DNA from: Limnanthes douglasii subsp. nivea
Lineage: Eukaryota > Streptophyta > Magnoliopsida > Brassicales > Limnanthaceae
Direction: 5' to 3'
Length of the DNA stretch: 64,000 bases
Assembly (NCBI GenBank): GCA_036936605.1
Contig: JAUPFV010000002.1
Coordinates: 271,816,770 to 271,880,769 of the forward strand
Shown: positions 47,684 to 59,873 of the stretch, one piece after another
Numbering within the stretch: the first letter of the stretch is position 1
How the letters are laid out: each line of letters starts with the position of its first letter
Notes under the pieces: generated by a model
Databases searched by the model: none
What the model saw: only the letters and a program-made list of their open reading frames with translations
Told to the model about the DNA's origin: nothing
Made by a program: the position numbers and the translations under genes

Positions 47684-47733
47684 ACACTCTGGAATATTAA
47701 AAGTTATACAACGATACTTACTTAGTGTGAAAT

Positions 47734-47970
47734 TGTTGGAATTGATTTAATTTCTTTAATTAACTTATTTAATAATTAGACGTTATATGAATTGGTATTT
47801 TAGACGTTACATCAATTAGTATTTTAGACGTTCTATTCCGGTCAATAAAAGCTATCATTTATTCACTGAAATATGTAACACTTCTTGTAGGCTATTTAAA
47901 ATCCTTTTGTGCTGCAGTTTAATACATTGAGTCTTATTCTCTATGCATATTACTCTTTGATATTCTAATA
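47734..47970 (+). repeat. Copia-3 5' LTR (probable)
   Basis: Starts TGTTGGAATTGATTT and is followed directly by a primer binding site, TGGTATCAAAGC (47971-47982), and then by a gag remnant. It contains three repeats of TTAGACGTT. No 3' LTR was found in the window, so the element is truncated. Confidence 0.6.
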
Positions 47971-47982
47971 TGGTATCAAAGC
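47971..47982 (+). promoter_or_regulatory. Copia-3 primer binding site
   Basis: TGGTATCAAAGC, one base different from the standard TGGTATCAGAGC site complementary to initiator methionine tRNA. Confidence 0.75.
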
Positions 47983-48089
47983 GAGGTATGTGTGTTTGAT
48001 TAAAACAAGAGTGTTTGAGTAAAGAAAGAGTGAGGAAAGTAACAAGATTATTTTGAGTGAAGAAAGTGCGAAACAAGAGTGAAGGAAGT

Positions 48090-48600
48090 ATAAAAAAATA
48101 GCATTTGATTCGAACAATATGTGCCAAAATTTGATGGAGACTACGATCACTAGAGTTTACTCATTGAGAATCTATTACGTTCAAAAGAGTACTTGTGTGT
48201 GATTCAACCAGGTCCAGGATCCTGGAGAAGATGAAGTGTTGACGGTAGTGTAACAAAAGATGTTGGATGAATTAAGGCTTAAAGATTTGAAGGAAAATAA
48301 TTACTTGTTTCAATCCATCGACAAGACTATTTTGAATACCATTACTCAAAATCAGACATCCAAACAACTTTGGGAAGCAATGAATACCAAATATCATGAC
48401 AATGAAAGAGTGAAGCATGCTCAATTCTAGAGGCTTCGAAGATTGTTTGAAACAGATTAGATGAAGAAGGATGAGATAGTGACATATTATTTTGGAAGAG
48501 TCGTGGTCATAGAAAATAACATGAGAAATTGTAGAGAAGACTTGGAAGATGTAAAGATTTTTGAGAAATTAGTAAAGACAGAAAATAAAGAAACTAGTAC
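48090..48600 (+). pseudogene. Copia-3 gag remnant
   Basis: The reading has PKFDGDYDH near 48127, then KDLKENNYLFQSIDKTI near 48280, TSKQLWEAMNTKYHDNERVK near 48358 and RRLFETD near 48437. These match the UBN2-type gag of plant copia elements in order. Stops replace residues at several points (for example after GDYDH and after HAQF). The sequence dissolves after about 48600, before any zinc knuckle. Confidence 0.7.
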
Positions 48601-48639
48601 GATACAAACTAATATATATTTAAATTAAAGAGTATTTTG

Positions 48640-49036
48640 AGGAATCAATATGTTGTAATATGCGTATCTGTTTTGCTGTGAAGGCGTGTTGTGTTATGAG
48701 TAGTACTTGAGTTATATTGTTGTCAATTACCACATAATATCCAATTTTTGTAATACTCATAATAGTATTAGTAACTATATAAGGCTAACTTCTGAACAAT
48801 ACCCTCTCCCTCTCTCTATCTATTTCTCTCTCTAAATTAAGAATCATTGTAATTATTAACTTTTTTATGTGTTTAGCAATGGTTTTTTATTGTTAAATAA
48901 TAAATAGACAGTAAAAAATAACATGCGAAATTATTGTTAAATTGTTGTGAAATATTAATGCTAACATACATATGATCTTTTACTATTTTTTAATTATTCA
49001 ACTATGTTATCATCGTAACTTCTGTCTAGTGCAAAC
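48640..49036. other. Spacer without recognised feature
   Basis: AT-rich, with a CT-rich run (CCCTCTCCCTCTCTCTATC) near 48803. No gene seen. Confidence 0.4.
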
Positions 49037-50050
49037 TGATAGTCCTAGAAATATCTGAACCCTGATCTTACTACCGGAAAAAATCGTACTATAGTGTAGA
49101 GAGAGAAACACAAGATTTTAAAGAGAGAAAGTTGTAAAAATTAGTTATTAATAATAAATGTTTACCACCCCCGATAAAGGGAATATTCCTTTATATAGTA
49201 GTGGGTCATGACCCACATGGGTGACCGAATTTATCCTATTCCAACCATCATAATACCATTGTGCTCTGCTAACCCGATTAGGGTCGGATAACTTGTGCAC
49301 TCATTAGTAGCCCCCTCAGTCCTTGTGAGCGAATAACTATGACTATACTGTCAGCATTAGGGTTGACCCGCCATTACTCTGATGCCCAAATATCCAGGGT
49401 TGATATATCATGGTATCGAGTCGTCCAATATCTTAGGACGAATTTTTACGATGCTAACAAGTCGATCGCCAAATATCAGGTACTTTTGATGCCCGCTCAA
49501 TAATACTTTTTTAAACCATCTTCCTGACATTAAATGACCTATTTTCCATATTAATCTGCCTTTTTTTAAAAGGTACTGAAGATATTATTTTGGGTTTGTG
49601 CTCGATGGGCTTCTCTGTCTTGTTTGATTATAGCAGACTCATTGGCCTTGTTAAAAAAGAGATTGTGTCACGATCTAACGTGTGTCTTCTATTTACTAGA
49701 CGCGTGTTGCTTGTGATTGTTCATAACAATGCCTTTTGAAATGCCCGTGGCTCTAATTATGGTGCTAGTTCTCTAGTCCTGCAAGTGTATTAGACCATGA
49801 CACGTGTCTGCCAATCATTCAATGCGTGTCAATTTGTTCTTTCAAAAAACGACTCTTGGGCTTCACGAGGCTTCAATCGATTACACTTCTCCATGAAAGT
49901 ACCCGTTGAAGACGAAGTTTATCTAAAAATACCTCTCACAACTTTATTATTCATCGTCAGAGCATTATAAAGAGAGAAAGTAAGGTTTTGAGCGCGGTCT
50001 TTCTAGAGAGATAAATTATAATGCCACATTTCTTTATGAAAAAACATGCA
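49037..50050 (+). other. Possible LTR or element fragment related to 27899
   Basis: Starts TGATAGTCCTAGAAATATCT. TAAAGAGAGAAAGT, a CCTTTATATAGTAG TATA-like box and GGGTCATGACCCACATGGG follow in the same order as at 27899-28110. GC content is higher than the surroundings. No second LTR, primer site or target duplication could be confirmed, so the right limit is a guess. Confidence 0.35.
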
Positions 50051-50392
50051 ACAAGCAAAAAACCTTAACCTACAAAAAAACTTATTTTCTGTATATACAA
50101 CTATTTTAACATCTCTGAAAGAGCTGCCAAATACAAAACCGCAGATCTAATCGACAACTCCACGAAGTTATCTTGTTGCACGATATTATACAGTTCTTTC
50201 GATCTCAACTGACACCGTTCTGTTGGACAAACCATCCCTACATTGCCTCCGACCCCTTCTACTCTTGTCTCAACTCGTCAGCTAGGCCTGAATTTCTATT
50301 TTGATCAAGGTCGACCTTCCCGTACCAATCAATCCTCTTGCTCAACTCCAAAAACTTCACATGACAAACGTTTAAATTCTTGATTTTTAGTT

Positions 50393-50860
50393 ATGGGAGA
50401 TTCGAGCACCTCATCGTCATCCAACACTCCTGAGATGGTTCAACCGACTCTAATAATTACGAGAGTTCATACTAGCGATAACATTGTTTCCACTATCAGG
50501 GGTGTGGCATAATGTGATTCGGACCGGAAATAAGAGTAGAAATTTAGGATTATTGTCGCAGCTCAAAACCGGTGCATATCAATTTCTAACAATGATCGCA
50601 TCGACTTTAGCTATTAACTTCTACATTTTATTTTGGACAGACCTACCATCAACTCTATTATCAAACAATGTTTTTAAGATAGGCCTACATTTCTTAAACT
50701 CTTAATATGTTGTTATTTGATTGAATTGCATATAATATATGTGTCTTAAAAGCATGCATTCTTGATCGATGGTGTACCGATCTATCAGTTTTTTTACCAA
50801 ATGGTCGACATATTTTGCCAATTTCGCAGATCATCCCATGTTTCCTGCATATATATATAT
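50393..50860 (+). other. Weak coding-like stretch after the LTR-like sequence
   Basis: ATG near 50393 opens GDSSTSSSSNTPEMVQPT, continues to about 50510, then breaks. A later segment reads LIDGVPIYQFFYQMVD near 50765. It may be the start of an unidentified element ORF. No diagnostic motif is present. Confidence 0.25.
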
Positions 50861-50879
50861 TTTATTATGAGCTAAACAA

Positions 50880-51130
50880 ACAGTTTGTGGTTTGAGCAAA
50901 AACAATATTGTTGTATTATATGCGCAAACCAATATGTTATGTAGTATATGAAACTAATAGTTTTTATTATATTTGAAATCAATGGTGTTTATTATATGCG
51001 AAACTATGATTTTTTATGTTATGTGAAAACATTGGTTTTTATTATACGCAAAACTAGTATTGTTTATTATATGCAAAAAATAATAGTGTTTATTATATGG
51101 AAAATAGTGTTGTTTTATTATGTATAAATA
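50880..51130. repeat. Degenerate minisatellite of about 27-30 bp
   Basis: Eight or so variants of TTTATTATATGCGAAACTA with AATAGTGTT between them. Unit length drifts. Confidence 0.7.
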
Positions 51131-51724
51131 TGTAATGATTTAAAATTGTCAAGTACTAAACTTTGCAAAAGACTAAACGATACTAATTTGAAAAGCATAG
51201 CAATCGTGAGATGTTAAGAAACATGTGTACATGAAATAACCTATGACAATCAAACAATTTGCATGAATAAATCTATTTAAGAACTAAAACTGACAAAATA
51301 TTTTATAATAAAAGCAGTTTAAACGATGGTTGTATCAGTAAACTCTCATCGAAAAACTAGTGTTTTAGAAATTATGGTATGCAAGAATATGACATACATG
51401 AATAGGGGAAAACTTGAAATTTAATAATATTAAAACCTTGTTGTTAATACCAAACTTAAAGCACAAGAATTAAGAGTATAAGTGAGAAAATAGAGAGTTT
51501 AATGTTTAGAGATGGTTCGCTTGTTTGTGAAAGTGTATGAAGAGACAAGAGGTGTAAATAAAAAATCACTGGACTTTTAAGTGTACATTATATTAAAATT
51601 TAAAAAAATAAATTAATTTTCTATAAAATGATGAAATATTATTTTTAAATTTAAAGGTCTAGTTTAACAATTAATATACTTTGATTTTACAAATCTCTTG
51701 TGCAATTTTGCTTGGAAATTACAG

Positions 51725-51860
51725 TTAGTAGGTTTCACATATGATATACATGTAGGGTTTCACATACGATGTACATATATGATTTGCACACAAGTACAAG
51801 TTGGATTTCACACATTACATTTGTTTCCAAACCTCTCGTGAACGTGTTTCACATATCATG
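51725..51860. repeat. Short tandem motif of about 27 bp
   Basis: GGTTTCACATATGATATACA recurs four times in diverged form (TTTCACATACGATGTACA, TTTCACACATTAC, TTTCACATATCATGTG). Confidence 0.5.
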
Positions 51861-52279
51861 TGAGTTAAGGTTTTACAGACTTTAAGATTACAATATATTT
51901 TTCAAATGTTGTATACAATATGTTTTTCAAACTTATATGAATACAAACAATTTAATGATATTTTTCTATCTATTAAAAACTAAATCAATCTGATTGTATG
52001 TAATATAAAATCATATTGTAGTTGAAGAATACATATTGTGGCTTGCATATAGAATCTACGTATGGAAAGTATACTACAACCAAAATTTATGTAATATACA
52101 ACTACTTGAAAAATGAGATCTATGCACACATTAGGCAATACATTAGTATTTTTAGCACTATCTGTATGAGATTTGGCCCACTCTTGTTTGATATATTCAA
52201 AATAAAAAGATCTCTTTTTGTAATATTTCACATAATTATTCATATCATAATACAAAGGCATTAAATAGATCATAACAGA

Positions 52280-52650
52280 AATGATAAATCAGCAGTCGGA
52301 ATGACCAAAAATAATTTGCTTTGGCAACACAGTTAGTTTTATTCGTCAATTATGTGGCGAAATAAGTCAGGTCATATCTTGCAGATTTCACTTCTATTCC
52401 ACATGTATATTATAAAATATATTTCGCAAGCATTAACAAATAATTTAGTATTTATGGTCTATGATGGAAAACGATAAGAATAAGCATCTAAAGTTAATAT
52501 TTCACGTAAATAAATCATACCATGACATAAAAATAACAAATGAATCATGAAAAAATCCAATAGATTTGTGGTTGGAATGATAAAAAATAATTTGCTAGTG
52601 CTTTGATGACATAATTAGTTTTACTCGTCCATTATGTGACAATATAAGAT
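52280..52650. repeat. Diverged direct duplication of about 90 bp, 265 bp apart
   Basis: Copy 1 near 52290-52370 and copy 2 near 52556-52648 share GGAATGA-x-AAAAATAATTTGCT, then AGTTAGTTTTATTCGTC or close, then ATTATGTGRCRAWATAAG. Confidence 0.6.
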
Positions 52651-55035
52651 ATTAAAAATTATGTCATCTATTTGAAAAAAATAGTACATATAATTTATCA
52701 ATATGAAATTAAATATATCATTATATGCCAAAATGATGGTGTAGTACGTGGAATTTTCATGCACATATAAATTTCAATGATTATTCACCAACTTAATAAC
52801 GCAATATCGTTAGGATTTTACCACATTTTGATGATTTGATATTATGTGCATAATAATTAATCAAAATCTTGGAAACATATTGTTTATAGTTTTTATTGGT
52901 TGCCCAAGTCAATTACACCATATTTCGCAAACCGGAAATAATGTATTTGTGAAATATCACTAACACACGAGTTACTAAACCTATCAAAATAAGATTTAGA
53001 AGCTTATCGATACTAGTCCTACGTATTTACGATATAATGGAATTGCAAAATATTCCTACTAAATTTCATAGGAAGCCTCACATTATACGTTTCACAACTC
53101 TTTTATAACATGTTTCGCAATACACTGATGATAAACATCATTTTATTTCATAGTTATCAGATTTTATAAAATAATTCGATAAAAAATTGATCAATAATTA
53201 TACCTCTTCCACGACCATTTTCATAGGATTTGTAGGTTAGATATGCACCGGTTCATTGTTTTTTTCATATACTTGATTTTTAATAGAAGAATCTTAAATA
53301 AACATAGTAACAACATGTAATCATATACTTTCGTTGCATTTTAATAATCATAGAAAATAAGATGCAAACCTGCAAGTCTATTGTTTTTTTATTTATACAT
53401 CTTGTAATTTCAATAATCATTTCGTGGGACATTGAGTTTATAGTCTCAACGTATATTTTATGTAACAATTAATATAAGAACAAGTTTGATTTCTCTAAGA
53501 TATGATATGTATCATTAGACTTGTGACTGAGTCTCATAAATCTTTAATTTTGTGATTAATTTTAGCTTAAGAGAACCCCATCAATTTTGTATGTTTCGAT
53601 TGTTGAGAGCTAAGCGTGGTTATGTGTTAGAGAATTTAAAATCACATGTTTAGAATGGGATGGTGCGATTGAGGGTACATAATTAAATATGTGTTGTATG
53701 TTTATTCATTACATGACTAAAGTTTCAGACCTAAAATTTCGAAAAATCAACCACTAATCAAACATACCTGACTAACTTTGGAAGGTCATATCTTGGCGTT
53801 CGGTTATCCGAGTAGTATAATCATAGTAATTTAGTTTATATAAATGTGAGTTTGTTGTTCCAAATTTCAGCAAACCAATTCGTATTTTTTATATTTTAGA
53901 TAATATATTTTATTTTACTGCATGAGGTTTTGAGGCAACGAACCAATTAAGTTATTATTAAGTTTTCATCATTATTTGTATTTTTTTTCTTTTTGTATGT
54001 ACAACATGTTTAGAACAAATACATTCAGGTTGGTTATTTCACATTCTTGATGTCATGTTGATTGCAATGCTATATTTTTAGGAGTGACATTTATGTAAGT
54101 CCATTATATCAACGTTGAAAAGCATCTAGTACTGAGAATGTATGGTCTTCGGGATGTGAGGTAATTACTCATTATTGTTGACACATGGACTTTAGGATGT
54201 ACGCGGTGATGTCATGCATGCCCAATGAGTGTTTGTTTCATGTACATGAGTTTTATTATCATTTAATCATTCCATATATCTAAGCACTTCACGTCATATT
54301 TCACATCTCTGAACTTCTTCATATACTCAAATATTATTGAGATGCATCGCATTAAGGTCTGATTTATTACATATAGATGATTCAGAAGCATTTGTATAAT
54401 AACAATACAAACACTTCAAATTCCCGTTATCTGGAACTGATTAGTAGACATGGTATCTCACATGTGTAGGAAATGTTAGGTGAGTCGTGAAATGAAAGGA
54501 GTCTAGGGCCTTACCACTTAAGCAACATTTTTTGTATGTGTATATCAACATTCACATAAACTACCTCACATATTTCCTGGTGATGAGCACTTGTTTATGA
54601 TGAAATTTTTGCCCTTACATGTATCATACTCATTTATAATAATTTTCTAAGTGTTGAAAGGTTCGTTCAGTCACCATGAATCAGTTAAGTATGACCCCCA
54701 CGAAAGGCTTGGCTGATTCCAAATTTGGCATAAACCAACATTGTCTAGCCTTAATGTACTGACTCCATATGTAATATATAACACATTGACGTCCATTGTC
54801 TCTGCTAAAGATTATGACGAGTGAAGCACATATGAATTCCCAATCATAATCTCTCACCTGATCAAATTAAGTATGTGTATTTATATAAGTTTGGTGCAAT
54901 TCGGAAATTATTTCACTAATTCATACTTTTTATTTTTCTTTATTTATTTTCCAATTAATGATTCTCAACTAAGAAATTTACGTCAGGTACCCGTTCGGTT
55001 GAGGGCACATTTAAGTAGTGGAAAAGTAAAATTTT
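52651..55035. other. AT-rich stretch without recognisable gene
   Basis: Short ORFs only. It probably includes the eroded 5' end of Copia-4, since that gag begins immediately after, but no LTR could be delimited. Confidence 0.4.
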
Positions 55036-55039
55036 ACTC

Positions 55040-55915
55040 ATGTTGGATCTCAATAACATAGATCATTGTCTTAGATAGGATCAACGGCCTGCTCCTACAG
55101 AAAATATCACTCATGAGTAAATGATGGGCTATGAGTGGTATGAACGTTCAAAATGTCTTAGTCATTATGTCTTGCAAAGTGGGGTTCCACTGACGTTTTT
55201 GAGTTCCCAGACATACGATATAAAGCTGACCAAGGGCATGCTTTCCCATGTTAAGAAAAGTTTCATAAAGTTCTCTCCAGTCAAAATTAAAATCTTATTT
55301 ATAATAATCTATACTATGAGATACAAGGGCAATGGTAAGATCTGTGAGAACATACTTGAGATGGTTGAGATCCATGAAAACCCAAAGTACTTAACGTTGA
55401 GCTTGCTAAGACTGTTGTAGTGGATTATATTTCTCTATATCTCCATTAAAAGTTTAAAATCCTCGATACGTCCAATGATTAATTAGAGAAAAGTGGGACA
55501 TGTCCAATCTTATTGCAAATCTGTTCAAAGAGGCCAATATGGTTAGTGTCGACAAGTGGACCCATCAGAACAAGAAAAATAACTCATCTATGGCAACTGT
55601 ACATACTACACCTTCAAGATCCAAAAGGAATGTGAAGACTCCTATATAGGAAAAAACAATGTAATATTCTATTTCCACTTCAAAGTTATGGATTATTTGG
55701 AGGAGAGATTGCCCCAAGTTCAAGATCTGCTTGCAAACAATAGTAAGCTCTCTTCTGTAGTAACTTCATATGCTAATTTGACTTCAGTGGATGAAACATG
55801 ATGGGTTGCATGGCTCAAGACAAAGTATATCTCAAGCCAAAGCATGTCTCTCAAGAAATTATAGATTGAGATTTTCACTGGGGACGCTGTGGTTTCTCCG
55901 GTTGAATCCAATTAT
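55040..55915 (+). pseudogene. Copia-4 gag and start of protease, decayed
   Basis: Reading across frames: DLNNIDHCLR near 55046; YEWYERSKCLSHYV near 55130; RYKGNGKICENILEMVEI near 55320; and EKWDMSNLIA-type sequence near 55490. A worn zinc knuckle (CYFHFKVMDYLEERLPQ, Cys and His partly lost) lies near 55670, followed by VTSYANLTSVDET near 55762. There the family has the D-T-W-W-V-D-S-G protease start, and here it is interrupted by a stop. The order matches copia gag-protease. It ends shortly before the Gypsy-2 LTR. Confidence 0.65.
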
Positions 55916-56014
55916 CAATTTTATTTTATTTTTAAATTTAAGACATATATTGTATTTAAGAGATATTTTGTACCATTTTTAGGAAGAATTTTATTTCTTT
56001 TTTGTTGTTGGATT

Positions 56015-56452
56015 TGGTGTGGATAATAATCGCCTGAGGGTAGGCTGGTAATTTCAGTTGGTGTTTTAAGGAAGTATGTGGGTGTTAAGTGTTTAGAGTA
56101 GAGAGTAGAGAGATAATTAAGCAGCTTGGTAGCAGTTAATTTTCATTACCTATAGTTAATGCAGGTGGTTGGGTATTTATACCCTGATGTTTGGGCCCTT
56201 ATGGGCTTTCGGGTCATGTTTAATGGACCCGGGTCATGTTTAATGGACCCGGGTCATGTTCAAAGACCCATGAGCTCTAAGCAGGAGAACAAGTAGCTTA
56301 GTCAAGAAGTGTTTAGGTTTTTTAGTACTTTTGTCATAGTTCGAACAGTCCTATGGTTATAGTGTTCAAAGTAATCTGTCTGGTCTGTCCGGTTTGGAGG
56401 CTTTGGACTGATCTGTCCTTGTCCGGGGAGCATGCTGAATTCGGACTCATCA
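56015..56452 (-). repeat. Gypsy-2 3' LTR
   Basis: On the minus strand it opens TGATGAGTCCGAATTC, like Gypsy-1, and closes CCACACCA (the plus strand begins TGGTGTGG). It is 438 bp, longer than Gypsy-1 partly because a 20-bp unit is triplicated. The plus strand reads GGGTATTTATACCC near 56169, the TATA counterpart of Gypsy-1. Confidence 0.88.
56211..56269. repeat. Triplicated 20-bp unit inside the Gypsy-2 LTR
   Basis: GGGTCATGTTTAATGGACCC at 56211 and 56231, and a variant ending CAAAGACCC at 56251. Each unit has inverted GGGTC/GACCC ends. Gypsy-1 LTRs hold a single diverged copy at this place. Confidence 0.92.
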
Positions 56453-56468
56453 TGAGCCCCTTTTTTAG
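56453..56468 (-). promoter_or_regulatory. Gypsy-2 polypurine tract
   Basis: The minus strand reads AAAAAAGGGGCTCA up to the LTR start, the same as in Gypsy-1 apart from two bases. Confidence 0.8.
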
Positions 56469-56778
56469 GTGTTTGAGCAAGTATTCTTGTCAAAGACCTG
56501 AAAAAACAGTCCGACATTAGAAGTAGTTTTCAATCCGGACAGGTCCATGGGTTTACCCGGACAGATAAAGCTTCGCGAATTCAAAACGGTTTTTGCCAGA
56601 GTTTGTGGGACACGTGTCACACTCTGATTGGTTGCTTTAGCCATTTTTTCACCTTGAATTTCGAACCCACCTTCTTCGAAAATCAACCTCTTTAATTACA
56701 TATGGTGACATCAGCGCCGTCTTTTAATCATTTCCAAACTTTTCAAATTCTCCTAGGAATCAACTGCTTTTTCAGATT

Positions 56779-56790
56779 TACTATAAATTC
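56779..56790 (+). promoter_or_regulatory. TATA-like box of the Gypsy-2 antisense gene
   Basis: TTTACTATAAATTC lies about 105 nt before the ATG at 56888 and is followed by TTTCTACTGTTTTACTATC and a CTTTCTCTCTC leader. Gypsy-1 shows the same motifs in the same order. Confidence 0.65.
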
Positions 56791-56887
56791 AGACTCACTT
56801 TCTACTGTTTTACTATCTCTTTCATATTTACTCTGCATATTTTCTTAGAGCTTTCTCTCTCTAAAGCAAATATTTTCTTGATAGTTT

Positions 56888-59873
56888 ATGTTTACAGCAA
56901 GGACTGCTTTGATCAAAGGCGGGTGGCTCAACCTTTCTGAGTTGGAGAAGGCACAAAAAGTTGAGAAGGAAAGGCGAATCGTAGCAGGGTTACCTACTTC
57001 ACCCGTTGACAGACCAGTCTCCTTTGCTGCAGAGTCGGATCGAGGATCTTCCTCCTCCAAAGGCACTAAGCCTAGAAAGTTATTTCAACCGAGCCTTTCC
57101 CCAATCATCTCTGGTTCCTCTGTTCAGGAATCAGAATCCATCGTCGAACCAGGAGCAACTGCCACCAGCTTAAAAAAACCCTCACCCTTCATAGCGATGG
57201 GATCAGATATAGAGAACTCCCCGGAGAAGTCAGTCGATCGAAGAAAGAGTCGGCTGGTTAAGGGGCAAGCCTCTAAGAACACTCCCTCAAAATCGGGGGC
57301 AAAAAATAGCAGCTCTGGGTCTGAAGTGCCTATCAGATCTCCCCGGGAAAGACTACCCGGTCCGGAGGCTAGCAGCCCAGCACTTCAGAGAGAGGCTTCT
57401 GCCTCAGAGCCCCAGCCTGAGACTAGAAGTCAAGAAAACACAGAAAACCAGCAGTCCGGAAGCCAGGCTGAGCCAAGTTTGAATCCTCCCCAGGCTACTG
57501 CCACTGATATTCCTCCTACAATCATGGAGGACTCTGTTGAAGAAGTCCCTTTTGAGTCTGAGCCATCCGGTCAGACTAGTAACACTGTTGCTGCCAAAAA
57601 GGATAAGGGCAAAGAAAAACTGTGCTTGAGGCATCCGGAGCTGCCGGAGTGTCTCGAAGGGAAGGTAGGGTCTTGTTTTCACAGGGTCGAACTTAAATAT
57701 CTCTTGGCCTTACAGAAGACCAAGTATGCTTTCATCCATACGGCTGAACTAGGTCGAATGCGCACAAAATGGGGGATCCTAGAAAATGTGAAGATAAGGA
57801 TTCCCATAGATCCCGAAACTCCTATGGATTGCAAGCTCAATGAACTAGTCATCTTCACGGAGCTACTTAATTGAGGACTCAGATTCCCATTGGACCCAGA
57901 GATTTTCAGATATTTTCATCTGATCAAACTCTGTCCGAGCCAGCTGAGCCCCAACGCTTGGTATACTCTGATGTCATGCATCATGGCATCAAGGCTGTCC
58001 GGGATCCCTCTTCCTATGGAAGAGTTTGCTGCAGTGGCCAATCTTTACAAACATCACCAATTCCCCTTCTACCACTTCAATATGGGGGACAGTTTCAAAG
58101 CTGTTAATGATCTATTGGAGTCTGAGAGTAAATGGAGGAACCAGTTTTTGTTTGTCAGTGGCGCTTGGGAAAACGGAAAGAAGATCAAGTCCGGAGAGAA
58201 CCCAAGCCTCCTCAGAAGCAGGTGGAGGAGTGATCGTAAGTCTCCCATTTTAAATCCTTGTCTACTTCTTCCTTCTTAAAGTTGGTTTTAAATTAATTGA
58301 TCTTTCTTTTGTCTTAACAGAACTGCCTAAGGAGTTCGGTGATTACTTGAAGGCCGGACAGGTCACTTGTGGCAAAATCAATGCATGGGCTGCAGAGAAC
58401 TGGGGGAACCGATTCCACAATGCCTTCACTAGTGGAAATCTGGCAAGGTCTCACCTGTGGAACACCACAGGTCGGAGAGACCTGACTTGGGAGGAGCTCA
58501 CCACCTAACCTTCTCCGGACACAGTGCTTAAGAGGTCCCATGAAGCAGATGGGACACTCTTCCTGCCAGGCCGAGCCAAAGCCCCAAGCAAAATGAAAGG
58601 CAGGAAGAAAGGCAAAAAGGTGGTGAGCAATGCTAATCCTGCTGATGCTGAGAAGGATGCTCCAACAGACCCGGAGGGGCCGGCTCAGAGCCAAATCGAT
58701 GCTGCTCTTTTACAAGTAGTAGAGCAAGAGTCCGAAAGGCAGGAAGCAGACCTCCCAAAACCTCCAAGGGCTTCCAAGAGGAATCGCAAGCAGGGGAGTG
58801 AAGGGGCAGACCGGGCAACCAAGAAGAAAAAATCTGCTAAGGGAGATGAGCTTGCTCTCCGGGATTCGGAGCCTTCTTTCCAGGCTGACCCTTCTGACCC
58901 AACACATGCTGAAAAGATCCCAAGAGACTTTCATATTGATGAAGTTGAGGGAGGAGAGCTCAACATTGATGAAGTAGACATCACCGGTCTTGGTGAACTT
59001 GGCGAATACTTCCTCAACCTCCCCAGAGACGACTTCGCAGGGCCCTACGTTCCTCCGAGCAGCTCTAACACCGTCAACTTCAATGGTAAGACTTTCATTG
59101 TCTCTAGTGAAAATGACACCATAGCCCACTCCTTGCTAAGCAATGTGCAACCGGTACTTACACTGGAGAGACAAGTTCGGAGTCAAGCAGACACCATCAA
59201 AGACCTTAAGTCTGAGAATGAAAAGTTGTCCGAAGACCTTCGCACTGCTACTGCCAATGCTGACATGCTAAAGGAAGCAAACGAGGAGTTGAAGAGGAGC
59301 CAAGAGAGAAGCACCACCAAAATCACCACTTTAGAGGAAACCATCAAAGGCCTCCAAGAGAAGCTGTCCGGTCTGGAGAAAGACCTTGCTACCTCAAAGG
59401 AAGAAACCAAGGCAAAAGACAAGATTATCACCAACCTAACTACTGAATAGATTGCTCTTGAGAATGCAGCATCCAAGGCTGCCGAGGAGAAAAATACGTT
59501 GTTACAGGAGCAAGAGGCTACGATCCAAGCCAAGATCAATGCCTATGCCAACCAGATGATTAAAAGCGAAGAGCTATTGATTGAGAAGGTGAGGTCTGAC
59601 ATGGTTATACTCTTTCATGAAAAATATCCGAAGAGGAACCTATGGGACTTGTGGCGTTATGTAGACGATGATGACCTTCCATATCATACAATGGCCGAAG
59701 AGGATCAGGATGGAGTCTCCAGTACGTCCTCATCCGATGACGAAGAGCATACTGGGGAGAGCCCAGATGAAGAGAAAGACGATCCCAAAGGCAAGAAGGT
59801 AGACGAAGGGAAAAGCGACTTCAAAGGCAAGAAGGTGTATGAAGGTGAGCCATCTTCAAAGGCTCAACCTTAA
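56888..59873 (+). pseudogene. Gypsy-2 antisense gene (extra ORF), two exons, three internal stops
   Basis: Exon 1 is 56888-58235 and exon 2 is 58321-59873; together 2901 nt, 966 codons plus stop. Intron 58236-58320 opens GTAAGT and closes TTAACAG. The frame is continuous apart from stops at 57872 (Trp in Gypsy-1), 58506 and 59448. The N-terminal 210 residues are S/P/E-rich. The core (about 57600-58235) has AELGRMRTKWG, LRFPLDPEIF, LSPNAWYTLM and SRLSGIPLP, resembling the Transposase_28 'putative gypsy-type transposon' family. Basic patches (KKGKK, KKKKSAKG) suggest nuclear entry. A coiled coil (about 59160-59560) and an acidic S/D/E tail follow. Related antisense ORFs are known in Tat elements; their function is not known. 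Confidence 0.88.
58236..58320 (+). other. Intron in the Gypsy-2 antisense gene
   Basis: 85 bp, AT-rich, C/GTAAGT donor and TTTTGTCTTAACAG acceptor, splitting a codon after its first base. Gypsy-1 has an 83-bp intron at the same codon (41887-41805) with poorly conserved interior sequence. Confidence 0.85.

Noticed and set aside
56845..59539. Minus-strand ORFs over the Gypsy-2 antisense gene
   Set aside because: Shadows of the conserved plus-strand frame, which aligns with Gypsy-1.
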